Shown here: positions 1 to 7,851 of the stretch, piece by piece | How positions within the stretch are numbered: position 1 is the first letter of the stretch | How the letters are laid out: every line of letters begins with the position of its first letter | From: Flavobacterium oncorhynchi | GTDB lineage: Bacteria; Bacteroidota; Bacteroidia; Flavobacteriales; Flavobacteriaceae | Assembly (NCBI RefSeq): GCF_002217355.1 | Contig: NZ_MUHA01000028.1 | Span: 99,251-163,250, forward strand | Length of the DNA: 64,000 nt | Direction: 5' to 3' | Program-made: the position numbers and the translations under genes | Notes under the pieces: model-generated | What the model was told of the DNA's origin: nothing | The model's input: the letters and a program-made list of their open reading frames with translations, nothing else | Databases searched by the model: none

Positions 1-1346
1 TTTTAATGACGGAATCTATGGTAGATAATATTGTAGTTACTGAAAAAACAAAACCAATTGGTATTGTTACAAATGCCGATTTGTCTTCAAAAATTGCAAC
101 TGGTCGTTATCCAATATCAGAAACTATAGATAAAATTATGTCCTCGCCAGTTGTTACCGTAATTGAGAATGTTTCTTTAGCCGAAGCACAGTTACTAATG
201 CTGAAACATAATGTATCACATTTATGCGTAACAAAAGACGGTACAAGTAAATCTGCGGTAAAAGGAATTATTTCTGAGCACGATTTAATTGTGGCTCAAG
301 CAAGTAACCCTGGTGTTTTAATTAAAGAGATTAAACGTTCGCAACTGCCAAAAGATCTAAAACAAATACGCGATCGATTATCAGATTTAATTCAGAATTC
401 GATTCAAAAAAACATACCAATTTCTCATATCAGCAATATTGCGAGTGAAATTAATTTGGCGATCATAAAACGTGCTGTCGAATTATCAATTTTAGATTTA
501 GGCTCACCTCCTGCTCGATTTGCGTGGTTAAGTATAGGAAGTCAAGGTCGTAAAGAACAGCTTTTGTTAACAGATCAAGACAGTATTTTGATCTTTGAAG
601 ATGTGGCTCCAGAAAAATATAGAGAAGTAAAAGATTATTTTTTAAGACTGGCAAAAAGAACGACTTCTATTCTTGAAAAAGTAGGTTATGAATATTGTCC
701 AAACGGACATATGGGCAGCAATATGCTTTGGTGTAAATCATTGACAGACTGGACAAAACAATACAACAGCTGGATGAATACTCCAGGTGAAAACAGTAAT
801 GATTTAAGTTCGATTTTCTTTGATTATGAGATCGTTTTTGGCGAACCAAAGATTGAAGAAGTGATTGAAAATGTAATTTTTAAAAATGCTGTAAACAATA
901 CTTTGTTCTTCGACTTTTTAGGAAACGATGCTTTAAAGAGAAATTCTCCTTTAAGCTTTTTCAAAAAATTCATTGTAGAAGAAGACGGCCCGCATAAAAC
1001 TAAATTTGATATTAAAACCCGTGCTTTAATGCCGTTGATTGATGGCGCGCGCTTGTTAATTTTGAATGCGAATATAAAAGGAATCAAAAATACCTATTTA
1101 AGATTCAAACAATTAGCAATTACCGATTCTAAAAATGCCGAAATATATTTAAGTTGTGCTGAAGCTTTTCTAACACTTTCAAAGTTTAGAACGGTCGAAG
1201 GTTTAAAGAATGATGATTCTGGACAATACATTAATCTAAGAGAAATGTCTAAAACAGACAAAGAAAAGTTAAAAAATGCTTTAACCCCAATGAAAGACCT
1301 TGAGGAACTGATTAAGAGTAAATTTCAACTTACACAATTCTCGTAA
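1..1346 (+). CDS. CBS-domain / DUF294 putative nucleotidyltransferase (5' end outside window)
   Basis: The reading frame is open to the left edge, so this is the C-terminal ~447 residues of a longer protein. It starts inside a CBS-domain pair, with a second CBS repeat at about residues 38-98 of the visible part. A DUF294 nucleotidyltransferase domain follows, with the signature GSQGRKEQLLLTDQD at about residue 178, then a DUF294 C-terminal helical domain. Family members usually carry an N-terminal cyclic-nucleotide-binding domain and resemble GlnD-type nucleotidyltransferases; that part would lie upstream. The stop is 2 nt before the exonuclease-like gene, so the two are co-transcribed. In other bacteria this pair often sits near acetate symporter or acetyl-CoA synthetase genes, which suggests a signalling role in carbon metabolism (inference). 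Confidence 0.85.
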   Translation, partial: LMTESMVDNIVVTEKTKPIGIVTNADLSSKIATGRYPISETIDKIMSSPVVTVIENVSLAEAQLLMLKHNVSHLCVTKDGTSKSAVKGIISEHDLIVAQASNPGVLIKEIKRSQLPKDLKQIRDRLSDLIQNSIQKNIPISHISNIASEINLAIIKRAVELSILDLGSPPARFAWLSIGSQGRKEQLLLTDQDSILIFEDVAPEKYREVKDYFLRLAKRTTSILEKVGYEYCPNGHMGSNMLWCKSLTDWTKQYNSWMNTPGENSNDLSSIFFDYEIVFGEPKIEEVIENVIFKNAVNNTLFFDFLGNDALKRNSPLSFFKKFIVEEDGPHKTKFDIKTRALMPLIDGARLLILNANIKGIKNTYLRFKQLAITDSKNAEIYLSCAEAFLTLSKFRTVEGLKNDDSGQYINLREMSKTDKEKLKNALTPMKDLEELIKSKFQLTQFS

Positions 1347-1348
1347 AT

Positions 1349-1945
1349 ATGCTAGACTGGCTTAAAAATATTAATAAAGAATATCCGGATTTTTGGAAGG
1401 ATTATTTGACTAAATTAGAAACGAAACCGTCCAAGTTTGTGGTGTTGTCGACTGAAACATCTGGTTTAAATCCAAACAAAGACGTCATTCTGTCTTTGGG
1501 AGCATTTTCTGTTGTGGAAGACAGTATTTTAATTAAAGAAAATTTTGAAGCCGTTTTACTTCAATACAAATTTCTGCAGGATAACGGACTCTCAAATGAG
1601 TTTATCATTGAAAGTAAAATGATGAAAATGCCGGAGCCTGATGCTGTTGAAGCTTTTGTTAACTTTATTGGAAACGCAATTCTAGTGGGGCATCATATCA
1701 ATTTTGATATAGAAATGCTTAATGCGGCGCTTGAACGACTAAATTGCGGCAGACTTAAAAATGAAGCTTTAGATGTAGATGTTATGTATCGCAAATTAAC
1801 GGACATTAATGACAAGCAGTTTTCATTAAATGATCTATGCGAAATTTACAAAATTCCAAAAAGCGATCGAAATTCTTCAGCTGAAGATGCTTATAAAATC
1901 GGACTTTTATTTCTGAAATTGAAATCTCGATTAGGAATAAAATAG
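1349..1945 (+). CDS. DnaQ-fold 3'-5' exonuclease-like protein with degenerate active site
   Basis: 198-residue protein with the RNase T/DnaQ fold. Motif I, normally D-x-E, reads S-T-E (Ser34, Glu36). Motif II keeps its aspartate (GHHINFD, Asp120). Motif III, normally H-x4-D, reads N-x4-D (Asn175, Asp180). Two of the five DEDDh residues are therefore replaced. The family normally trims DNA or RNA 3' ends with two metal ions; this copy may be weak or purely a binding protein. It starts 2 nt after the DUF294 stop, so the pair is one operon, and the operon ends at the hairpin at 1964-1993. The fold call is strong. Catalytic activity is uncertain. Confidence 0.8.
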   Translation: MLDWLKNINKEYPDFWKDYLTKLETKPSKFVVLSTETSGLNPNKDVILSLGAFSVVEDSILIKENFEAVLLQYKFLQDNGLSNEFIIESKMMKMPEPDAVEAFVNFIGNAILVGHHINFDIEMLNAALERLNCGRLKNEALDVDVMYRKLTDINDKQFSLNDLCEIYKIPKSDRNSSAEDAYKIGLLFLKLKSRLGIK

Positions 1946-1963
1946 TTTTAAAAATAGTATAAT

Positions 1964-1993
1964 AAAAAGCCTCTTAAATTTAAGAGGCTTTTT
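1964..1993. terminator. Bidirectional intrinsic terminator
   Basis: Perfect 13-bp stem (1964-1976 with 1981-1993) around a 4-nt loop, with an A-run on the left and a T-run on the right. It works in both directions and separates the exonuclease-like gene (+) from proline dehydrogenase (-). Confidence 0.9.
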
Positions 1994-2012
1994 ATTTGTA
2001 TTTAAACGAAGA

Positions 2013-3182
2013 TTATTTCCCTTTTCTGCGTTTGCGCTCAGCTTTTATCATTGATAATTCACGGCTTGTTTGTCCTGCAACCGAAGTATTTTCTTCAGCA
2101 CGACGAATCAAGTATGGCATAACATCTTTTACAGGTCCAAAAGGAAGGTATTTAGCAACATTATAACCGTTTTCGGCTAAGTTGTAACTAATATTATCGC
2201 TCATTCCGTACAACTGTCCAAACCAAATTTTGTTATCATTTTTTGCAATACCTCTTTGAGCCATCATTTCCATAAGTTTATAAGAGCTTAATTCGTTATG
2301 AGTACCTGCAAAAATTGACATCGTTTCTAAATGATCTAACATATAATGTACAGCGCTGTCATAATTCACATCTGTTGCTTCTTTAGAAACACAAATTGGC
2401 GAAACATAACCTTTTTCTTCTGCACGCTTGTTTTCTTTTTCCATGTAAGCACCGCGAACCAATTTCATTCCAATAAAAAAGCCTTCTTGTTTAGCAATTT
2501 CATGTAGTTTTTTCAAATAGTCCAAACGATCCCAACGATACATTTGCAATGTGTTAAATACAATTGCTTTCTCTTTATTGTATTTACGCATCATTTCGGT
2601 TACTAGATCATCAGCTGCATCTTGCATCCAGCTTTCTTCACCATCAATTAATAATGCAACATCTTTTTTATGTGCTTCGCTGCAAACTTGGTCAAAACGA
2701 GCTACTACTCTATCCCATTCAGTTTGCTCTGTAGGAGACAATGTTTGTTTTTCTCCTAGTTTTTCATATAATTCAAAACGTCCTAAACCAGTTGGTTTAA
2801 AAACGGCAAAAGGAATTGCTAAACGTTCTTTTGCAAATTCAATAGTTTTTAAGGTCATTTGTAAAGCAGCATCAAACTGCTCTTCCTCTTCTTTTCCTTC
2901 AACAGAGTAATCTAGTACAGATGAAACTCCTTTTGTAAACATTTTATCTACTACTGTAATACAATCGTCTTCGTTTACACCACCGCAAAAATGGTCAAAA
3001 ACAGTAGCACGGATTAATCCTTCAACAGGAAGATGTGCTTTGATTGCAAAATTAGTAACAGCAGTTCCAATTCTTACTAAAGGCTCACTGTCAATCATTT
3101 TAAAAAGAAAATAAGCCCTATCAAGTTCAGTATCACTTTTAAGTGAAAATGCAACTTGTGTGTTATCGAATATTTTTTCCAT
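2013..3182 (-). CDS. Proline dehydrogenase (monofunctional)
   Basis: 389-residue TIM-barrel flavoenzyme oxidising L-proline to pyrroline-5-carboxylate, the first step of proline catabolism. Visible family features are the KLVRGAYMEKE segment (strand with the FAD-contacting arginine), GTHNE, FGQLYGMSD, and the C-terminal YLIRRAEENTS substrate-binding helix with its paired arginines. The length and the lack of an aldehyde dehydrogenase domain match stand-alone ProDH of Bacteroidota rather than bifunctional PutA. The gene appears monocistronic: it ends at the shared terminator and has its own TAnnTTTG element upstream. The basic C-terminus (KAERKRRKGK) is a small peculiarity. Confidence 0.93.
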   Translation of the reverse strand: MEKIFDNTQVAFSLKSDTELDRAYFLFKMIDSEPLVRIGTAVTNFAIKAHLPVEGLIRATVFDHFCGGVNEDDCITVVDKMFTKGVSSVLDYSVEGKEEEEQFDAALQMTLKTIEFAKERLAIPFAVFKPTGLGRFELYEKLGEKQTLSPTEQTEWDRVVARFDQVCSEAHKKDVALLIDGEESWMQDAADDLVTEMMRKYNKEKAIVFNTLQMYRWDRLDYLKKLHEIAKQEGFFIGMKLVRGAYMEKENKRAEEKGYVSPICVSKEATDVNYDSAVHYMLDHLETMSIFAGTHNELSSYKLMEMMAQRGIAKNDNKIWFGQLYGMSDNISYNLAENGYNVAKYLPFGPVKDVMPYLIRRAEENTSVAGQTSRELSMIKAERKRRKGK

Positions 3183-3199
3183 TAAGTTTAGTTTTTATG

Positions 3200-3207
3200 C
3201 AAATATA
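3200..3207 (-). promoter_or_regulatory. -7 element for proline dehydrogenase
   Basis: Read on the minus strand this is TATATTTG, a full match to the Bacteroidota -7 consensus TAnnTTTG, 17 nt upstream of the ATG. I see no clear TTG -33 element at the normal spacing. Confidence 0.5.
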
Positions 3208-3452
3208 AAGAGTGTTTTGAATATTATTTACTAAACAGGGGCAAATTTTTCGGTATCGTTAATAACATTCTTAGAAATATTGAATTATTTAAGTAAAAAA
3301 TTACTTTTAAAGAAATATGTATTTATAAAAGTGTCCGTTTTCTGCTTTTAGAACTGTCGTAAAGCTTGATTTTAAAACAAAATAGCATCAAAAATTGAAT
3401 AATTATTGCTTAAAAATGCCTTATTTTGCGCTTTCAATTAACCTAAGAACTT

Positions 3453-4520
3453 ATGAAGTCTATTCAAGCCAATAATTATCTGGTACATTTTAACCAAAAT
3501 GCATACGAAGCTTTAAATAAACATTTAAAAGAGAACAAATATTCTAATCTTTTTATAATTGTAGATGATAAAACAAATGAATTTTGTCTGCCTAAGCTTT
3601 TGCCGGTAATTGAAACAGATCTTAATATCGAAATTATTGAGTTTGAGGCTGGAGAAGCTAACAAAAATATAGAAACTTGTATTCAAATCTGGAATGTGCT
3701 TACTGAACTTGGTGCCGACAGAAAATCACTTGTAATTAATCTTGGTGGTGGTGTTGTTACAGATTTAGGCGGTTTTGTAGCTTGTACTTTTAAAAGAGGT
3801 GTCGATTTTATTAATATTCCAACTACCTTATTGTCTATGGTAGATGCTTCGGTTGGAGGAAAAACGGGAGTAGATTTAGGGAATCTAAAAAACCAGATAG
3901 GTGTTATTAATGTACCGCAAATGGTTTTAATCGATACAGATTACCTTCAAACTCTGCCACAAAGTGAAATGCGTTCAGGTTTGGCCGAAATGTTAAAACA
4001 CGGCTTAATATACGATGCAGCATATTGGAAACAATTTTTAGACTTAAAAGAGATTGATTACGAGGCTCTAGATCAACTGATTTATCGTTCTGTAGAGATT
4101 AAAAATGAAATCGTAATTCAGGATCCAACAGAAAAAAACATACGTAAAGCATTGAATTTTGGTCATACTTTAGGTCATGCGATAGAAAGTTACTTTTTAG
4201 AAAGTGAAAATAAAACAACTTTATTGCACGGTGAAGCAATTGCAATTGGTATGATACTAGAAAGCTATATTTCTTTACATAAAAACTTAATTTCTGAAGC
4301 TGAATACAACGAGATTAAAACTGCAATTAAGAGTATTTATGATGATGTAAAAGTAGAAGAAAATGACATAGATCCGATCCTTGAATTGCTCGTTCACGAC
4401 AAAAAAAATGAATACGGTTTAATTCAATTTGCCTTGATTGAAGGAATCGGTAAAATAAAAATTAATCAATCCGTTGAAAATAAATTGATTCTAGAGGCGT
4501 TTCAAGATTATAAATCTTAA
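3453..4520 (+). CDS. aroB: 3-dehydroquinate synthase
   Basis: 355-residue enzyme converting DAHP to 3-dehydroquinate, the second step of the shikimate pathway, using NAD+ and a divalent metal. The glycine-rich NAD site GGGVVTDLGGF (about residue 98) is followed by the PTTLLSMVDASVGGK substrate segment. The metal ligands appear in order: Glu in SGLAEMLKHG, His in NFGHTLGHAIES and His in LLHGEAIAIGM. Length is normal. A weak promoter (TTG at 3395, TTATTTTG at 3421, one mismatch from consensus) lies about 25 nt before the start. It is followed by the polyamine block, which has its own promoter. Confidence 0.96.
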   Translation: MKSIQANNYLVHFNQNAYEALNKHLKENKYSNLFIIVDDKTNEFCLPKLLPVIETDLNIEIIEFEAGEANKNIETCIQIWNVLTELGADRKSLVINLGGGVVTDLGGFVACTFKRGVDFINIPTTLLSMVDASVGGKTGVDLGNLKNQIGVINVPQMVLIDTDYLQTLPQSEMRSGLAEMLKHGLIYDAAYWKQFLDLKEIDYEALDQLIYRSVEIKNEIVIQDPTEKNIRKALNFGHTLGHAIESYFLESENKTTLLHGEAIAIGMILESYISLHKNLISEAEYNEIKTAIKSIYDDVKVEENDIDPILELLVHDKKNEYGLIQFALIEGIGKIKINQSVENKLILEAFQDYKS

Positions 4521-4540
4521 ACTTTTTTTAATAAAAAGCA

Positions 4541-4572
4541 TTGCTTTAGGTATATATTATTTTTTACATTTG
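4541..4572 (+). promoter_or_regulatory. Promoter upstream of the speA leader
   Basis: TTG at 4541-4543, a 21-nt spacer and TACATTTG at 4565-4572 match the flavobacterial -33/-7 pattern. Expected transcription start is about 4577-4579, which coincides with the ATG at 4578. speA would then have a leader of about 240 nt. Confidence 0.6.
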
Positions 4573-4577
4573 CCACG

Positions 4578-4757
4578 ATGAAAACAAACAATAAACAAAG
4601 ACAATTCAGCTCTTACAGAAACCGTCTCAACAGTTCTTTACTAAGAATGTTGAACCGTTTTTATAATAGTAAAAGTCCGTTCTGTTTTGATGTTTTCCAA
4701 TGTTCAAAAGCCGAACACGAAAAACTGCAAATTATATTTGCCAATATTAGAGTTTGA
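4578..4757 (+). CDS. Small arginine-rich ORF in the speA leader (59 aa), possibly leaderless
   Basis: ATG at 4578, stop at 4755-4757, 59 codons. The peptide begins MKTNNKQRQFSSYRNRLNSS and is basic, with six arginines, four of them in the first 23 residues. I do not recognise a family. The predicted transcription start of the promoter at 4541-4572 falls on the ATG itself, so translation would be leaderless. It lies 61 nt before speA, the arginine decarboxylase. It could be a leader peptide sensing arginine or polyamines, an independent small protein, or a chance frame inside a structured 5' UTR. Confidence 0.45.
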   Translation: MKTNNKQRQFSSYRNRLNSSLLRMLNRFYNSKSPFCFDVFQCSKAEHEKLQIIFANIRV

Positions 4758-4818
4758 ATTTTAGATTTAGCACAGTATCCTAAATTAAAAAATTACAACT
4801 TAAAATATTGAAAAATAA

Positions 4819-6222
4819 ATGAATACAAAATATTCTGATCTAATAAATCAAACATACTACTTTCCACAAGCGGAGTTTAAATTAAACAAAGACAATCTTC
4901 AGTTTCACAATATCGATTTGATGAAATTGGTAGAACAATATGGTACGCCATTAAAGTTTACTTATCTTCCTCAGATTTCTGAAAACATCAATAAAGCAAA
5001 AGCTTGGTTCAGAAAATCAATGGAAAAAAACAAATACGAAGCAAAGTATTACTATTGTTATTGTACAAAAAGTTCTCATTTTGAATATATCATGAATGAA
5101 GCTTTCAAAAACAATATTCATATCGAAACATCGTCTGCTTTTGATGTTAACATAGTTGAGAACTTATTAGAAAACGGAAAAATCAACAAAAGTACTTATG
5201 TAATTTGTAATGGTTTTAAAAGAGACGAGTATATTACTAATATCGCTAGATTAATCAATAACGGGCATAAAAATACTATTCCGATTATTGATAACTACGA
5301 AGAACTTGATTTACTTCAGGGTGAAATCAAAGGAAAATTCAAAATTGGAATTCGTATCGCTGCCGAAGAAGAGCCTAAATTTGAGTTTTATACTTCTAGA
5401 TTAGGGATTGGTTACAAAAATATCGTTTCATTCTACAAAAAACAGATTCAGGAAAATGATAAATTAGAGCTTAAAATGCTTCACTTTTTCATTAATACCG
5501 GAATTAATGATACATCATACTACTGGAATGAGCTTGTAAAATGTATTAAAGTATACATTGCACTTAAAAAGGAATGTCCTACTCTAGATGGTTTGAACAT
5601 TGGAGGCGGTTTCCCTATTAAAAACTCACTTGCATTCGAATATGATTATCAATATATGATTGATGAAATTATCAATCAAATTAAAATTGCTTGTGATGAA
5701 GCCGAAGTTGATGTGCCAAATATTTTCACTGAATTTGGTTCGTTTACAGTAGGCGAAAGCGGCGGAGCTATCTATCAAATCTTGTATCAAAAACAACAAA
5801 ATGATAGAGAAAAATGGAATATGATCGACTCATCATTCATTACAACTTTGCCAGATACTTGGGCTATAAACAAACGTTTTATTATGCTGGCAATTAACCG
5901 CTGGAATGATACTTACGAACGGGTTTTATTAGGTGGTTTGACTTGTGATAGTGACGATTATTACAATTCAGAGCAGAATATGAACGCGATTTATCTGCCT
6001 AAATACAACAAAGAAAAACCGCTTTATATTGGTTTCTTTAATACTGGTGCGTATCAAGAAACTATTGGAGGTTACGGAGGTTTACACCACTGTTTAATTC
6101 CACAGCCTAAACATATTTTAATTGATCGTGATGAAAATGGTATACTGGCTACAGAGGTTTTCTCTGAACAGCAGACTTCAGACGATGTATTGAAGATTTT
6201 AGGGTACAAGAAAAAATTGTAA
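4819..6222 (+). CDS. speA: Biosynthetic arginine decarboxylase (alanine-racemase-fold, PLP)
   Basis: 467-residue fold-III PLP decarboxylase converting arginine to agmatine, the entry to putrescine and spermidine synthesis. The PLP-binding lysine is in YCTKSSHFE (about residue 77). The phosphate-binding glycine run is LNIGGGFP, FTEFGSFTVGESG follows, and the C-terminal active-site region contains FFNTGAYQETIGGYGGLHHC. It is shorter than the E. coli ~650-residue SpeA and matches the compact Bacteroidota form. It is followed after 110 nt by a deoxyhypusine-synthase-like gene, which supports a polyamine role. No agmatinase or agmatine deiminase gene is visible in the window. Confidence 0.9.
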   Translation: MNTKYSDLINQTYYFPQAEFKLNKDNLQFHNIDLMKLVEQYGTPLKFTYLPQISENINKAKAWFRKSMEKNKYEAKYYYCYCTKSSHFEYIMNEAFKNNIHIETSSAFDVNIVENLLENGKINKSTYVICNGFKRDEYITNIARLINNGHKNTIPIIDNYEELDLLQGEIKGKFKIGIRIAAEEEPKFEFYTSRLGIGYKNIVSFYKKQIQENDKLELKMLHFFINTGINDTSYYWNELVKCIKVYIALKKECPTLDGLNIGGGFPIKNSLAFEYDYQYMIDEIINQIKIACDEAEVDVPNIFTEFGSFTVGESGGAIYQILYQKQQNDREKWNMIDSSFITTLPDTWAINKRFIMLAINRWNDTYERVLLGGLTCDSDDYYNSEQNMNAIYLPKYNKEKPLYIGFFNTGAYQETIGGYGGLHHCLIPQPKHILIDRDENGILATEVFSEQQTSDDVLKILGYKKKL

Positions 6223-6231
6223 AAAAAAAGA

Positions 6232-6274
6232 ATGCAAATTAAAAGTTCATACTTAAAAAATTATTAATTTGCAT
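6232..6274 (+). other. Inverted repeat between speA and the DHS-like gene
   Basis: Perfect 11-nt inverted repeat (6232-6242 with 6264-6274) around a 21-nt loop. The right arm contains TTAATTTG, one base from the -7 consensus, so this may be an operator or a processing hairpin within the operon rather than a terminator; no T-run follows. Confidence 0.4.
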
Positions 6275-6332
6275 AACAACGTAAGAAGGTTAAAAGCTTT
6301 TAATTCAAAAAAAAAATAAAAAACAAAAACAA

Positions 6333-7301
6333 ATGAAAGGACCAATCAGTCAGTTTATTGAAAAACATTATTTACACTTTAATTCTGCTTCACTAGTAGA
6401 TGCAGCCAAAGAGTACGAGCAACAATTAGCAAATGGATCTAAGATGTTGGTAAGTATGGCTGGAGCAATGAGTACTGCAGAAATTGGTAAAATTTTTGCT
6501 GAAATAATTAGACAAGATAAAGTACAAATTATTTCATGTACTGGAGCCAATCTAGAAGAGGATATTATGAATTTAGTAGCTCATTCGCATTACGAAAGAG
6601 TTCCTAACTACCGTGATTTGACACCAGAAGACGAATGGGCTTTGCTTGAAAAAGGCTTGAATCGTGTTACAGATACTTGTATTCCTGAGCATGAAGCTTT
6701 TAGACGTTTACAAAAGCACATTTACAAAATTTGGAAAGATGCTGATGATAATGGAGAACGTTATTTTCCACATGAATTCATGTACAAAATGTTATTATCA
6801 GGCGTTCTTGAAGAATACTACGAAATTGACTTAAAAGACAGCTGGATGTATGCAGCTGCCGAAAAAAATCTTCCAATTATCGTTCCAGGATGGGAAGATA
6901 GTACAATGGGAAATATTTTCGCATCATATGTTATTAAAGGAGAATTAAAAGCCTCAACAATGAAATCAGGTATTGAGTACATGACTTTCCTAGCGGACTG
7001 GTACTCAAAAAACAGCCAAAACGGTATCGGGTTTTTCCAAATTGGTGGTGGTATTGCAGGAGATTTCCCTATCTGCGTTGTACCAATGCTTTACCAAGAT
7101 ATGGAAATGCATGACGTTCCATTCTGGAGTTACTTCTGTCAAATATCAGATTCTACAACAAGTTATGGTTCATATTCTGGAGCAGTTCCAAATGAAAAAA
7201 TTACTTGGGGTAAATTAGATATTAAAACTCCAAAATTTATTATTGAGTCGGATGCTACAATTGTTGCTCCATTAATTTTTGCATATTTATTAGATTTATA
7301 G
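6333..7301 (+). CDS. Deoxyhypusine-synthase-like protein lacking the catalytic lysine
   Basis: 322-residue NAD-dependent DHS-fold protein. Recognisable blocks are the N-terminal SMAGAMSTAEIG nucleotide site (about 41), SCTGANLEED (about 68), VPGWEDSTMGN (about 184) and the C-terminal TWGKLDIKTPKFIIESDATI. In eukaryotic DHS the loop GGGxVKHHIANANL carries the lysine that forms the imine intermediate; here the aligned stretch reads GGGIAGDFPICVVPML, with Gly243 in the lysine position. Bacteria lack eIF5A, and bacterial DHS relatives are linked to homospermidine-type synthesis. Its place after speA suggests a polyamine substrate. The exact reaction is unknown, so a plain DHS label would mislead. 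Confidence 0.85.
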   Translation: MKGPISQFIEKHYLHFNSASLVDAAKEYEQQLANGSKMLVSMAGAMSTAEIGKIFAEIIRQDKVQIISCTGANLEEDIMNLVAHSHYERVPNYRDLTPEDEWALLEKGLNRVTDTCIPEHEAFRRLQKHIYKIWKDADDNGERYFPHEFMYKMLLSGVLEEYYEIDLKDSWMYAAAEKNLPIIVPGWEDSTMGNIFASYVIKGELKASTMKSGIEYMTFLADWYSKNSQNGIGFFQIGGGIAGDFPICVVPMLYQDMEMHDVPFWSYFCQISDSTTSYGSYSGAVPNEKITWGKLDIKTPKFIIESDATIVAPLIFAYLLDL

Positions 7302-7310
7302 GATATTTTT

Positions 7311-7718
7311 ATGAAGAGAGTTATAGTAGACTACGCTAAACTTACCAATGAAATTTTAAACCTTTTAGTAGAAAAATTTCCTGATGGTTATGATGATTCG
7401 GATGTTATCCGTTTTAGAAACGCTAAAAACGAATTAGTAGAAGCTGTTGAAGTTCGTACTGAAGACACTATTTATTTAGTAAAAATTAGTACTAAACTTG
7501 CAGATAGAATCGAAAATTACGACGAAGATGACGATATCGATCTTGATGTAGATACAATCGAGCCGGTAAAAGGAATTGATCTTGATAATGATGACGACGA
7601 TGATGACGAAGATGATGATAATCAAGACAAACCTGATTCAGATGGCGGCGATGACGAGGATGATGAAGACAAAGATGATATAGCTGACGACGACGAAGAC
7701 GAAGATGATGAAGATTAG
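7311..7718 (+). CDS. Conserved flavobacterial protein with very acidic C-terminal tail
   Basis: 135 residues, starting 9 nt after the DHS-like stop and so probably co-transcribed. The first ~70 residues look folded (MKRVIVDYAKLTNEILNLL, then VRFRNAKNELVEAVEV-like beta strands). From about residue 70 onward the protein is almost only Asp and Glu with few hydrophobics, which predicts a disordered tail of net charge below -30. No signal peptide. Relatives are sometimes called DNA primase in databases, but nothing here supports primase activity. The tail could mimic nucleic acid, bind polyamines or metal, or act as a solubility tag; these are guesses. The function is unknown. Confidence 0.8.
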   Translation: MKRVIVDYAKLTNEILNLLVEKFPDGYDDSDVIRFRNAKNELVEAVEVRTEDTIYLVKISTKLADRIENYDEDDDIDLDVDTIEPVKGIDLDNDDDDDDEDDDNQDKPDSDGGDDEDDEDKDDIADDDEDEDDED

Positions 7719-7743
7719 TCATTTTCTTTTTAAATAAAATAAG

Positions 7744-7770
7744 GGAACTCTTTTAGGGTTCCTTTTTTTT
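7744..7770 (+). terminator. Intrinsic terminator of the speA/DHS-like operon
   Basis: 8-bp stem with one T-G pair (7744-7751 with 7755-7762), 3-nt loop, then eight T residues. Confidence 0.85.
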
Positions 7771-7851
7771 ATTACTCATAATAATTTAAATATAAGAAAA
7801 TTACTATATTTATTGTTTTGTACTATTCGCAAAACATAAATTATCTACCAT

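Noticed and set aside
7492..7722. Minus-strand open frame inside the acidic-tail gene, rich in His, Leu and Arg
   Set aside because: It is the mirror of the GAT/GAC repeats of the acidic tail, not an independent gene.
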